A stretch of DNA of 64,000 nt, from positions 1-64,000 of the IMG/VR virus record IMGVR_UViG_3300024505_000146. One strand, written 5' to 3'. The notes under the pieces were generated by a model. That model made no database searches. It saw only the letters and a program-made list of their open reading frames with translations, and was not told where the DNA came from. Every line of letters starts with the position of its first letter. The stretch's first letter is position 1. The position numbers and the translations under genes were made by a program. This stretch comes from a virus. This document shows, piece by piece, positions 39,355 to 49,235 of this stretch.

Positions 39355-42300
39355 TTAGAATCTACCAACAACAATCTCAACTAGGCCTTCGCCTAAATCG
39401 TCTTTGTTCTCTAAACTCTTACCAATAATAGTTCCTACAGATGGAGTATTATTAACTATTGCGTAACCTTTCTTAGCCGCAGTAACTAGAATATCACCTT
39501 TCTTAACCTTACCAAGTACTTTACATGGCAAGCGTCCTGTTAGGCCTACTGCTAGTGGATGTTTTCCTGCTAAATCAGAGTTCATCAAATGCGCTGGTTT
39601 TTCAGAAATAACACCAGCAACTCTAGTATCGTTATGTTTGTCAGTGACTGTAATTTCTTCATCACCACCAAATACTACAACAGTACCAGTTTCATATTCT
39701 GCATCTGACAAGTATTTTTCAGCCAAGTCAGCGTAACGAGCACTTGTAGCAGTACCATTGAATAATGTTGCGTATAGTGTGTCGGTAAATGGATTACAAT
39801 AAATGCCGCCTGTGCCATATACACTATTACCGCTACCCCATAACATTTGATATGTGCTGTTACTATCGTTGTTATAGTTAATTGTAACTGTACTTGCATT
39901 ACCTGCAATGTTCATTGACTGTCCGCTAATGAACGAAGCAACTTTTGCGGCTGTAGCAGAGCGATAGTAGTTATCGCCAAACTTAGCCATTATGTATGTA
40001 ATGGTGCCACCACTTACATCGTCGCTACTGTTAAAGTAACTGCTGTTAATATAACGTCCGTTGAAGTCACCGTTAACGTCACGTGCAACTAATGTGCTTC
40101 CTGTGGCCGCACTTGTTGCGTTAGTTTGGATTGTACGTGTTGTACTACCATCGTAACTTGAACCAGCAGTGAAACTTAGGTATGTGCTTAGACCCAGTGT
40201 ACCAGCCAATGTACCAGTAACAGCACCGTAGATAGTTCCACCAACACGTAGGTCGCCACTGATACCTGCACCGCCTGTAACCTGTAATGTACCAGTACCG
40301 TTGGCAGCACCTGTTACTGCTTGGTTAGCAGTTAAGGTTACTGTATCGTTAGCAGACAACAATTTAAAATAACCATTACCTCGAGTAGTTGCACCAATGT
40401 TTACGTTGTTTATTGATCCGACACTGGCCGGAGCAATAGTTACAGTACCGGTACCACTTGGACTTAGTGTTACGTTAGCATTAGCAGGACTAAATGTTGT
40501 AGTGCTTGCTGATGTTATTGCGTTTGCACTTAAAGTACCAACTGTGGTAATAGTTGTGCCTGCTGAAGTAGTTCCAACTGCTGTTAAGAAGTCTACAGCA
40601 CCGGGTGTAGTCATAGTCAGTGTAGTTCCGCTGACGCTTAAGGTCTTATAACTACTTGAAGTTAAGTCTAACTGTGCTACAGCAACACGGCCGCTACCAT
40701 CAGATTGTATCAATGAACTAGCCTGAGCACTTGTACTAATGTTTGTTGTACTGTAAGCGTTTGGACCAATAGCAGTTAAAATCATTGCACGACCATTGCT
40801 ACCTACTGATCCTGGAGCAAATGACGCATTCTTAATACCATCGCCGTTGGTAACAATCTGTCCAGATGTTACTTGACGAGGATATGTAGCACTGCCTGTA
40901 TTATTACCTAAATAAGTGTCGTTGGCAATATACTGTAATTTAGTTTGTAATACACCTGTAGTTGTTGAACTGGATGTTTGCAACTCAATCCAACCGTTAG
41001 TTGCAGTAAATTCTGTACTCTTGAAACTTGCTAGACCCAAATCTGCCTGTGCAATACTTGTAGCATTTGCACGAGTAGTTGCTTTATTCATGTCTAACTT
41101 ACTTTGTGCAATAGCCGCACTAGAATTAACGTCTGCGTTAATAATTACATTAGACTTGATGTTTAAAGCAAGATTTTTAGTTCCAGGAGTCAATGAAGTT
41201 TGAATATCGCCTGTGCTAACTGTTTCAGCGTTGATCCATTTAACTCCGTTATAAACTAATAAATCATTTAAACTTCTTGCTGGACTTGTTGAAGTATCAA
41301 CTCTGTCATCGCTTAGTTCTTGATTTCTAACATATAACTTGTTAGCCGCATCTGTATCAGCAGTAGGACTACCTAAGTTAGCAATAACAAATCCGCCCAT
41401 GTCCATTGGATCTGGACCAGTAAATGTTAACAAACCAGCACGATCCATGTAGCCTGGACCAATTAGTGCAGTTGGATCTAGAACGTTATTTGTACGATCC
41501 ATTCCAAGACGTCTGTCAATGTAACCTTGTGTTGCCGCTTCAGTTGGTAGCGCATCGTTAGCACCGTCAGTAAATCTATCATCGTTTGAGAATTCACTAA
41601 CTGTAACACCACGCTTAAATCCTAGACCGTCTAAGTTTGACAACGCAATAGATGCCGCAAACGTTACACGACCAGTACCTTGGTCAACTGTAAAGAATCG
41701 ACCTACACGGAAAATACCGTCTTGGTCTGTGGTTACATAGAAACAACGTCCTCTTGTACGTTCTGTAACTTCACGTGCTTGGTTAGGTTCTTTTGGAGCA
41801 CCGTAAATCTTGCTTGGGAAGTTAGTATCGTTATAGCCTCCAGTACCAATGTCTAAGAAGTCATGTCCTGTAACACGGCAAGTACTAATACGTACAATAA
41901 CTTCTGCTGGCTCTGTGCTAGATAAACCTGCACGTAATGTTGGAGGTTCAGAAATATCCAAGTTAAAGTCTGGATCAACTGGTGTATTAATACCGCTAGC
42001 AGATGTTCCTGCTAGACACTTATCAGCGACATCTTCTATTTCAACATAAGCGTAACCGGCTAATAACCCCATGTCAGTGTAACTTAAAATTTTATGAATC
42101 TTGCCATCCCAGGCAGTAATCATATCTCCGGTATTAAGTCTGCTTTCAATGTCAGTTTCGTTTACACGGTCGATGGCAATCTTAGTATCACCAGCAGTCG
42201 ACCCCATAGTCTGTCCAACATTATCTGGATCAGCGTTAGATACATTTTCTGCATTGACTAGTAATTTTACATAATCGTAAGTTGTATCGAAGCCTAGAAT

Positions 42301-45300
42301 ACTTTCGTCTACCGCAAGGTCTTCATTTAATGGACCTTTGTTACCGTATGCTAACACACGATAAACAATAGCACCTGCATCGGGATCACCGACGAATGTC
42401 AATGCAGTACTTGGACGAACCGGGTTAGTGTCATCGACTTCGTAGAACTTAAAGTTTTGGTTACTGCGAATAATAATTGGTTGGTCATGTGACAATGCTA
42501 CGGCCAAGCCGTTTGTAGCAGTATCATTATTACCGCCAGTGTTGATGTTTAGACGTAGAACGTTGCCTAGGCCCCATAGGCTAGCCAAACCGCCTGCCCA
42601 TGTTCCAGGATTGGTACTGTACTCTAGTGTAACACTAGATGTTGTACTAGCGGTAGCAGTATATACACCGTTAAACCCAGAAGTTGTTGATCCACTAACT
42701 GTGTAAGGTACACCAATTCTTGGTGTATATGGTTCAGCAGTGAACGAATATGTTACGTAATATTTTCCGCCTGTTGGCCCAGTCTTAAGTGGTGTTCCAG
42801 AAACAGACTGTGCCAAGGTACTTGAAACATCAGTTACACCTGCAACTTCGTAACGAGCAATACCGTTACCAATAATAGTTTTAACAGTGATAAAGAAGCC
42901 CGAACCTGTTCCGCCTACGTTTGTATTACTGCAACTTAAAATATCACCTTCGCTGTATCTAATACCTGCGGCAACTAAACCTACAGTAGTTACTACACCT
43001 CCTGACACAACAATGTTAGCAGTGATACCACTACCAGTTCCGCCTGTTAACGGAACATTAATATATGTGCCGTTGGTATAACCACTACCACCGATTAAAC
43101 TAGTTGCGTCTAGTTCTGTAACAACGCCAGCGCCGTGGTTAATTTCAACTTCAGATACGTTGTATGGTGAGTAATCATGTTGGTAGAAAAATACCTGTAA
43201 ATCACCAACATCGTTGTCTGTGCTATAAATTCCTTGTTTGTAAACACGAGCAACCTGCATCATGTTGTCTGACAAGTTACACTTATCTGGAACTTCTAAT
43301 GGATCACTACCTTCAGAAATAATACCATACTCGCCGTGTGCGTTAGAACCGTTCAATGAACGAATCTGTCCACCGTTGTTGGCATAATAAGCAGTCCAGC
43401 AATAGTAACTGAACACAGAAACTGTTTCAATCAAACCAATGTTTGTAGCAACCAGTCCATAACCTAAGTCGTTAATCTGTGTAAAGTCATTTGAACACAT
43501 ACTGGTGTTACCAGCACTTAGTAGCATAAAGTCTTTTACATACTCTATGGTAGTAGTGCCAGTGCCAAATGCACCCGGGTCACTTGGATAACGTAGTGTC
43601 ATCGAAGTTAGTGTAGATGCTACACACTCTACAGCATCATTGTTATAGTTAGAGTTGCTGTTGCCAAACACTCTATAACGTGTTTTAGTTCTAGGAGCAG
43701 TAGTTCCAACGGGCGTAACAATGCTGAATACTACATCGTAAGATCCATCCCCGACGCCCGAGTCTGCCTTGCTAGTGAAGGTAGAAATAGTATATTCTAA
43801 GTCGTTAGTTACAGGAGTAGTTGTAGAAAGAACTAATCTGTATGTTGGGTAAACGATAGGTTTGGCACCAGTTAATACTGTTGAAACATCTACTTCCGGG
43901 TCTGTAATAACTTCGTTTAATAAATCAAACAACTGTCCTGCTCGTGTAACAAATGCAGAGCCGTCGTAGTCAGAACTGAATACCTGTGATACTCTATTCT
44001 CTACAGCAACATCGTTAATAACTTGATAATTTAATGTTGGTGGAACTTGATTCAATACAGCCTGTGCAACTTCCTTGGCATAGGCAAATGAATCTAATGT
44101 TTGTGATAATTGATTTTCTAATACAACACGGCTACTAGCAGTACCTACATAGTAACGCTGTGCGGCACGAATTGTTAAGTATGTTCCGCCATATAACAAG
44201 TCTGCTGAAACTGCGGCAACAATAAAGCCAACGTCTCGTGAACAAATTTCTTCATTGTAAACTAATGTGTTTGTATAATTAGCATCGATATAATTTGTTA
44301 CAGCAGTTTGTAAAGTTGACTTAGCACTTTGTAGTGCAGAATTTGCACCAGTTAAGCCAGCACTTACCCAAGCAGTACTTGGAGTAATTGTTGAAGGAAC
44401 AGAACCGAGCCCAAGGTCGATAATTGTTAAAATTTCTCCAATACGCTGTCCAGCAGTAGCACTGGCAGAACTGTTACCTGGAGTACCGCGAACCTGCGCA
44501 ACACCACCTTGTAATGCAGTAATAGGTAAGTCTAATGCAATGTCTTCAACTAGACTTTGTAGATAACCATATGCGGCCAATGTTGCTGGTTTCTCAGGAG
44601 CCGCAACTTGTAGAGTTGTGTAAGAATAATAAGCCTTACCAGCAATCAATGTTTGAATGTTACCACCGTAGGTTAGGTCGTGATATAGTGCATCTAAAAT
44701 GTATTCTGTATCACGTAAGCATACAGCAGGGTCATAACTTAATCCAACATAGTTGTTAGAAATATATTGAATTACTTCTGCTTTAATAAATTCTCTGTTA
44801 GATTCAATCAGTGTTCTAGCACGATTATAATTTACATCGTAGCCTGTTGGATCAGGAGTTACGATTGCAGGTTCTTGAGTTAGTCCGTTAGTAATAACAT
44901 CTAAGAACATATTCATGTTGGTAGTTACACTAGTAACTGCGGTAGCACTTGCACTAACAACAGATAATATTTCATCTCTTAAGAAAGTAAATGCGTCAAT
45001 AGTTGCGGCTTTTTGTACGCCAACAGCCACAGCGGCTGAAGCTCTGTAATAAGATCTTGCCGCTGTAATTGTCTGGAAGTTGCCGCCAAACATTAAGTCG
45101 TAACCAATAGCATCAATTACATAACCCACGTCACGTTGACATGTAGCAGAATCATAGGTAAATCCTACATATTTGTTGTTAATGTAGTTAATAACTTCTG
45201 CTTTGATAAAATCTTTATTATCGACTAACAATGCACGAGCACCACGAGCACTTGGCGGATTTTCTAAAATGCCAATGAACTCGTCAAACAAATCTTGAAT

Positions 45301-48300
45301 AGTTGCTTCTGCTAAGCCGCCATCGGTAATATCGGTATCGATATACTGTAGAACAGATTGTTGATATCGTACTGTTGGATCTTCGTTATTAATAACATTT
45401 AATATCAATGTTTCAATGTAGTTAATAGCCGCAAGTGTGTTGGCCAACTGCTGGTCAATAACAATCTTAGAACTAGCACTAGCATTGAAGTATGCTAGAG
45501 CTGCCTGAACTGTTTTTAAATTACCGCTATAATAAATGTCGTGTGCAATAGCATCGCAGATGTATCCAGTGTCACGAGCACAAGTATCTTGGTTGTAACT
45601 ATATCTTTGTTGTAGATAAACTAATGTGTCAGACTTGATACTTTCTTTGTTGTTTAACAATAATGTTCTGCTGTCTGTTAACGAACCAGACACACTATAG
45701 AAAGTTGGATATTCAATAGTAGGAGCCGCTTCACGTCCGCTTAAAATAATAGTATTAATGTAGCCCATTAACACACCTACTCTAGCAGATTCAGTTGCGC
45801 TACCTGGATTAACTAAATCAAATACCTGTGTTACAGCACTTTGTTTAGGGAACGGAACAGGAGTATTAGTAACAACTAACTGTGCAACACCACTGGCATA
45901 GGCCAATGCTTCTGTGGTTTGCAATGTTTGTCCAGGAATTTGCAAACTTCCGTTACCATCGTAATATTGATATCCGGCTTCTACAGTTGCCGAGTTACCT
46001 TCATATAGTAAGTCGTAAACAATAGAATTTAAAATGTATGCCGCATCTCGACGACACTTGTCTTCGTCGTAGACAAAGTCTGGATATTCTTCAGCAATCC
46101 AGGCAATAATTTCTTCTTTAATAAATTCAATGTTATCTAAAATAAGATTTTTTGCATTTACTCTTGAAGTAGGAGCACCTGACGGATCTGACCATGTAAT
46201 TGTATCTGATGAAATAATACCGTTAGCAATGATATCTGTTATCTCATCAAAACTTGCTTCTGCTCTTAGACGTGCAACAGAGTTACCGGCTAATACATCA
46301 GAAATTAATGTTCTTGTATAGATTAACGCATCTAAGTATTCATCTTTTTGGTCTGGAAGAATACTGTATTGTGTGCCGCGATAGTATGATTGTCCAGCAC
46401 GTACAGCATTAAAGTTTGTACCTAGTGCTAGATCGTAACCTAGTGCATCAACAATCAATCCAACGTCACGAGCACATTTGGTTTCGTTGAATGTAAATGG
46501 TGGACTTAGTTCTGTATTAATATAACCAATAACTTCTGCTTTGATAAAGTCGATGTTTCGACGAATTAATTTTCTAGCATTTCCATAGCCGTTGCCGTCA
46601 TCAGTGTATGCTTCAACTTTAAAAGTTCTTCCGTCAATAACAAATGAGCAAGGAGTTGTTGGAGCACGTTCACTGCCTGTTACTAGGAATTCTGTGTCGC
46701 TGATTTTTTCTTGAATCTTAAGAGGAACGTTACCAGCAAAGCCGTCAACATACTGTCCACCAGCAAAACGTTGTTTGTTTAGTGATCCTGCAAAAGAACC
46801 GGACTGTTGAATATATGCAGACTTGGTTAAAATTTGACCTTCTGGGTCAAGTACCATCATAAAGCCGCCGTGGCCTTGACAGGTAATCTGACGAATAATA
46901 ACAGCATCGTTACATAAGAATACGTCAAGGTCTCTGTTGTTCTTTGGTTCACTTAAAATATCAGACGGGTCTGTTAGATAGTGATAACCGTATTCTGTGC
47001 TGGTTAAAGTTAATCCGTCAAATGTTTTATCTCTACGGAACCAAACGTCAACCCATGGACTGCGACTTGGGCGGTCCGCTGGACGAACAATACATCTACG
47101 CAATTCGTCACCAACGATAGCAACGTTTGGCGGGACACGAATTGGATAGTCTTCAAAATAGATACCAGATTCAACAACAATACTAATTTGGATATTTTTA
47201 ACTGCTTGGTCAAACTCTAGGTTTTCGCCAGGCACAAAATCACCAATAACATCCTGCAAGTCAAAATAGTCTTCGCCGATACTTGAACTACCATCGGAGC
47301 CATAGTATTGATAAATGAAACCCTGTGCGCCGCTGGTACGTCCAACAACAATCTTACCGGAGACAATATCTGGTTTTGGTAATTGACCTTGGTCAACACG
47401 AGAACCACCGTTGTTAGTAAAGTAAACACGAGTAGTACCAGATGCACCAGATTCAATTCTTGTAACTTCAGAGAACGCTTCACCGCCACCGTAGGCAATT
47501 AACTGACGATAAGGACCAGTTTCCCATGGTGCATCATTTACTAATTGTTCTGCTTTTTGACAGGCTTTGTTAATACTTGCATAAGCATAAGAACGATCGC
47601 GTCCTTCTTTTCCACGCGGTGTACGTGCCTGTGTGTCGTCACCGCCTGTGGTAACGTACAAGTTAAATCTGCTTGAATAACTTGAATTATCTACATAATA
47701 TTTTGTAGCGGCTTGTAAGTCATCTTCTCCGTTAGGCGTACCAGCACCTGCAAGTCCGCCTGGATGATCTGCTAAGTTTAGCACACCAGTCATATCGCCG
47801 CCAGTTTTTAATACAACTTCTGCGGCACGTGGTGCTTGGTTACCTGTGGCGTTTGCTGGCACATTTAAGTGACCAGTCATTGTGTCGCCTGTAATGTTTA
47901 CATATTTGGAGTCGGCATAACCTTTGTTAATAGCAAAGGAATCTATGCTATAAAGAGTTTCGTGCTGTGTGTTGAAACTATTAACAGCAGTTTGGAAATC
48001 TGTTTGATTAATAGGACTGCGTAAGCCGCCGATTAATTGATTACGTGCATCCAGCGCATATTGTAATTTTGGTAATGGGTCGTCCTGTAATTTAGAACTT
48101 AATGTATCAATTTTAACGGAACCGTAACTGGTAATAGTACCAGTTGCCGCACTAGTTGATAAGTTTGTTCCTGCGTTTGTATATACTAGAACATTGTCTA
48201 CTGTGCCAGTTAACAATAGGGCAGAAGTAGTGTTAAATGAAGTATTGTCTGTGGACGCGATTGTAACTCGTTGTCCAGGATCTAAATTGTGGTTTGCTGA

Positions 48301-48633
48301 AAGTGTAATAGTGGCAACGTTGCTACTTCTTGATACACTAACAATATCAAAGGTTTCTTGCTCGGAATAATCAAACTGGATAGTACCGTTAGGACTGAAA
48401 AAGTCTTTGAATACTAAACTAGTACCAATAGAATTAACTACTGGAATCTTATTACCTTGTCCTACTAATGTATCAGGAGTATCGCTAAGGTCAGTGAACT
48501 TTAAAAATCCGCCTTGACCGAAAACAGCATATAACTCTTGGAAGTTTTCATTCGTTTTTCTAAACGCTTCACGGATACTATCACCAGTTCCGTCATTACC
48601 TGATACGCCGATGTCGACTATTTTACGTGCCAT
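39355..48633 (-). CDS. Giant tail-fibre/virion protein (about 3,090 aa) with Cys-x-Arg-Asp repeats
   Basis: Start at ATG 48633 (GGAG site), giving 3,092 residues; an upstream start at 48663 is less likely. The N-terminus (DIGVSGNDGTGDSIREAFRK) is the fibre attachment motif. Near residues 330-500 is a beta-helix-like domain (YASINKACQKAEQLVNDAPW, IVVESGIYFEDYPIRVPPNV). Next come six repeats of about 135 residues, each with IKAEVIxYI..., a C-x-R-D motif and YDLxxGGNxxTxxA..YY. Later parts are shaft-like Thr/Ser/Ala-rich sequence. The end (YADLAEKYLSDAEYETGTVV ... VVGRF) is a C-terminal domain typical of these phage fibres, perhaps an intramolecular chaperone. Confidence 0.85.
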   Translation of the reverse strand: MARKIVDIGVSGNDGTGDSIREAFRKTNENFQELYAVFGQGGFLKFTDLSDTPDTLVGQGNKIPVVNSIGTSLVFKDFFSPNGTIQFDYSEQETFDIVSVSRSSNVATITLSANHNLDPGQRVTIASTDNTSFNTTSALLLTGTVDNVLVYTNAGTNLSTSAATGTITSYGSVKIDTLSSKLQDDPLPKLQYALDARNQLIGGLRSPINQTDFQTAVNSFNTQHETLYSIDSFAINKGYADSKYVNITGDTMTGHLNVPANATGNQAPRAAEVVLKTGGDMTGVLNLADHPGGLAGAGTPNGEDDLQAATKYYVDNSSYSSRFNLYVTTGGDDTQARTPRGKEGRDRSYAYASINKACQKAEQLVNDAPWETGPYRQLIAYGGGEAFSEVTRIESGASGTTRVYFTNNGGSRVDQGQLPKPDIVSGKIVVGRTSGAQGFIYQYYGSDGSSSIGEDYFDLQDVIGDFVPGENLEFDQAVKNIQISIVVESGIYFEDYPIRVPPNVAIVGDELRRCIVRPADRPSRSPWVDVWFRRDKTFDGLTLTSTEYGYHYLTDPSDILSEPKNNRDLDVFLCNDAVIIRQITCQGHGGFMMVLDPEGQILTKSAYIQQSGSFAGSLNKQRFAGGQYVDGFAGNVPLKIQEKISDTEFLVTGSERAPTTPCSFVIDGRTFKVEAYTDDGNGYGNARKLIRRNIDFIKAEVIGYINTELSPPFTFNETKCARDVGLIVDALGYDLALGTNFNAVRAGQSYYRGTQYSILPDQKDEYLDALIYTRTLISDVLAGNSVARLRAEASFDEITDIIANGIISSDTITWSDPSGAPTSRVNAKNLILDNIEFIKEEIIAWIAEEYPDFVYDEDKCRRDAAYILNSIVYDLLYEGNSATVEAGYQYYDGNGSLQIPGQTLQTTEALAYASGVAQLVVTNTPVPFPKQSAVTQVFDLVNPGSATESARVGVLMGYINTIILSGREAAPTIEYPTFYSVSGSLTDSRTLLLNNKESIKSDTLVYLQQRYSYNQDTCARDTGYICDAIAHDIYYSGNLKTVQAALAYFNASASSKIVIDQQLANTLAAINYIETLILNVINNEDPTVRYQQSVLQYIDTDITDGGLAEATIQDLFDEFIGILENPPSARGARALLVDNKDFIKAEVINYINNKYVGFTYDSATCQRDVGYVIDAIGYDLMFGGNFQTITAARSYYRASAAVAVGVQKAATIDAFTFLRDEILSVVSASATAVTSVTTNMNMFLDVITNGLTQEPAIVTPDPTGYDVNYNRARTLIESNREFIKAEVIQYISNNYVGLSYDPAVCLRDTEYILDALYHDLTYGGNIQTLIAGKAYYSYTTLQVAAPEKPATLAAYGYLQSLVEDIALDLPITALQGGVAQVRGTPGNSSASATAGQRIGEILTIIDLGLGSVPSTITPSTAWVSAGLTGANSALQSAKSTLQTAVTNYIDANYTNTLVYNEEICSRDVGFIVAAVSADLLYGGTYLTIRAAQRYYVGTASSRVVLENQLSQTLDSFAYAKEVAQAVLNQVPPTLNYQVINDVAVENRVSQVFSSDYDGSAFVTRAGQLFDLLNEVITDPEVDVSTVLTGAKPIVYPTYRLVLSTTTPVTNDLEYTISTFTSKADSGVGDGSYDVVFSIVTPVGTTAPRTKTRYRVFGNSNSNYNNDAVECVASTLTSMTLRYPSDPGAFGTGTTTIEYVKDFMLLSAGNTSMCSNDFTQINDLGYGLVATNIGLIETVSVFSYYCWTAYYANNGGQIRSLNGSNAHGEYGIISEGSDPLEVPDKCNLSDNMMQVARVYKQGIYSTDNDVGDLQVFFYQHDYSPYNVSEVEINHGAGVVTELDATSLIGGSGYTNGTYINVPLTGGTGSGITANIVVSGGVVTTVGLVAAGIRYSEGDILSCSNTNVGGTGSGFFITVKTIIGNGIARYEVAGVTDVSSTLAQSVSGTPLKTGPTGGKYYVTYSFTAEPYTPRIGVPYTVSGSTTSGFNGVYTATASTTSSVTLEYSTNPGTWAGGLASLWGLGNVLRLNINTGGNNDTATNGLAVALSHDQPIIIRSNQNFKFYEVDDTNPVRPSTALTFVGDPDAGAIVYRVLAYGNKGPLNEDLAVDESILGFDTTYDYVKLLVNAENVSNADPDNVGQTMGSTAGDTKIAIDRVNETDIESRLNTGDMITAWDGKIHKILSYTDMGLLAGYAYVEIEDVADKCLAGTSASGINTPVDPDFNLDISEPPTLRAGLSSTEPAEVIVRISTCRVTGHDFLDIGTGGYNDTNFPSKIYGAPKEPNQAREVTERTRGRCFYVTTDQDGIFRVGRFFTVDQGTGRVTFAASIALSNLDGLGFKRGVTVSEFSNDDRFTDGANDALPTEAATQGYIDRRLGMDRTNNVLDPTALIGPGYMDRAGLLTFTGPDPMDMGGFVIANLGSPTADTDAANKLYVRNQELSDDRVDTSTSPARSLNDLLVYNGVKWINAETVSTGDIQTSLTPGTKNLALNIKSNVIINADVNSSAAIAQSKLDMNKATTRANATSIAQADLGLASFKSTEFTATNGWIELQTSSSTTTGVLQTKLQYIANDTYLGNNTGSATYPRQVTSGQIVTNGDGIKNASFAPGSVGSNGRAMILTAIGPNAYSTTNISTSAQASSLIQSDGSGRVAVAQLDLTSSSYKTLSVSGTTLTMTTPGAVDFLTAVGTTSAGTTITTVGTLSANAITSASTTTFSPANANVTLSPSGTGTVTIAPASVGSINNVNIGATTRGNGYFKLLSANDTVTLTANQAVTGAANGTGTLQVTGGAGISGDLRVGGTIYGAVTGTLAGTLGLSTYLSFTAGSSYDGSTTRTIQTNATSAATGSTLVARDVNGDFNGRYINSSYFNSSDDVSGGTITYIMAKFGDNYYRSATAAKVASFISGQSMNIAGNASTVTINYNNDSNSTYQMLWGSGNSVYGTGGIYCNPFTDTLYATLFNGTATSARYADLAEKYLSDAEYETGTVVVFGGDEEITVTDKHNDTRVAGVISEKPAHLMNSDLAGKHPLAVGLTGRLPCKVLGKVKKGDILVTAAKKGYAIVNNTPSVGTIIGKSLENKDDLGEGLVEIVVGRF
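43860..46590 (-). repeat. Six coding repeats of about 135 codons inside the giant fibre gene
   Basis: Six diverged copies, each holding (in order) a helix like RxLIxxNxxFIKAEVIxYI, a Cys-x-Arg-Asp with CARDVGLIVDALGYD, CRRDAAYILNSIVYD, CARDTGYICDAIAHD, CQRDVGYVIDAIGYD, CLRDTEYILDALYHD or CSRDVGFIVAAVSAD, then a YY or YF motif and a long linker. Boundaries are approximate. The family was probably made by tandem duplication. Confidence 0.85.
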
Positions 48634-48663
48634 TGAATACTCCAAAAAAGACTTTGTATCCAA

Positions 48664-48671
48664 TATTTAGC
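48664..48671 (-). promoter_or_regulatory. Weak late-promoter-like octamer
   Basis: The minus-strand octamer is GCTAAATA, 30 bp before the ATG at 48633. It departs from the common form at two positions but has the right place. Confidence 0.35.
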
Positions 48672-48703
48672 AGATAATTTTATAACCTTAATGTAAATAA
48701 CTG

Positions 48704-48991
48704 ATGTTCATACGTATAGATACAGAAAAAAGTCAGCATACACGAACTAGTAAACTTGGTCGTGAGCATACTTATGAACGTAAAAAAACTATTGTAGTCC
48801 TGCGCTGTGATAACTGCGGTGAAACATTTACTAGGACTAAAGGATCAATGGATCCTAATAGGTTAAACAATAATTTCTTTCACTGTTGCCCTAGTTGCGA
48901 TCCTAAGAGATTTGCACAGAAAAAAGGTGCAGAACGCAAAATCATATGGGATAAGACTGTTTCGAGCCTGGATGATATTAGTAAACTATAA
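48704..48991 (+). CDS. Zinc-ribbon protein, unknown
   Basis: 95 residues. RCDNCGETFTR (CxxC) and CCPSCDP (CxxC) form a zinc-ribbon pair with a Lys/Asn-rich span between; charge is strongly basic. It may bind DNA or RNA. It starts the short plus-strand block, divergent from the giant fibre gene. I see no clear promoter in the 70 bp between them, apart from an AT-rich region. Confidence 0.7.
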   Translation: MFIRIDTEKSQHTRTSKLGREHTYERKKTIVVLRCDNCGETFTRTKGSMDPNRLNNNFFHCCPSCDPKRFAQKKGAERKIIWDKTVSSLDDISKL

Positions 48992-48994
48992 ATA
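48987..48994 (+). promoter_or_regulatory. Perfect T4 late promoter octamer TATAAATA
   Basis: TATAAATA on the plus strand, 22 bp before the ATG at 49017, overlapping the end of the zinc-ribbon gene. The only exact plus-strand match I noticed at a gene start. Confidence 0.75.
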
Positions 48995-49016
48995 TTTGCT
49001 CATGGAGGACACTAGA

Positions 49017-49235
49017 ATGTTGTCATTATTAAAAAAACTATTTGGCGGTAAGTCTCAAGAAACCGTAGCAGAAGCACCATACAAGGTTGAAGCACCTAAA
49101 GTGGAAGAAACTAAAGTAGAAGCACCTGCTCCAGTTGCTGAGGCACCTAAAGCAGAAGCACCTAAGAAAAAGGCCGCTGGCCGTAAACCAGCAGCCGCAA
49201 AAAAGGCTCCTGCTAAGAAAGCCCCTAAGAAGTAA
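49017..49235 (+). CDS. Basic Lys/Ala/Pro-rich small protein, histone-H1-tail-like
   Basis: 72 residues from the ATG at 49017 (GGAGG 8 bp before); the longer frame from 48912 overlaps the zinc-ribbon gene and is rejected. MLSLLKKLFGG is an amphipathic start, followed by Glu/Ala/Pro/Val repeats (VEAPKVEETKVEAP) and a Lys/Ala end (RKPAAAKKAPAKKAPKK) that resembles the tail of bacterial and eukaryotic H1-like proteins. A perfect late promoter suggests a virion or packaged DNA-binding protein. Function inferred from composition only. Confidence 0.65.
   Translation: MLSLLKKLFGGKSQETVAEAPYKVEAPKVEETKVEAPAPVAEAPKAEAPKKKAAGRKPAAAKKAPAKKAPKK

Noticed and set aside
40397-40651. Plus-strand open frame inside the giant fibre gene
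   Set aside because: Val/Pro/Thr-rich antisense shadow of a Thr/Ser/Ala-rich shaft; no ribosome site.
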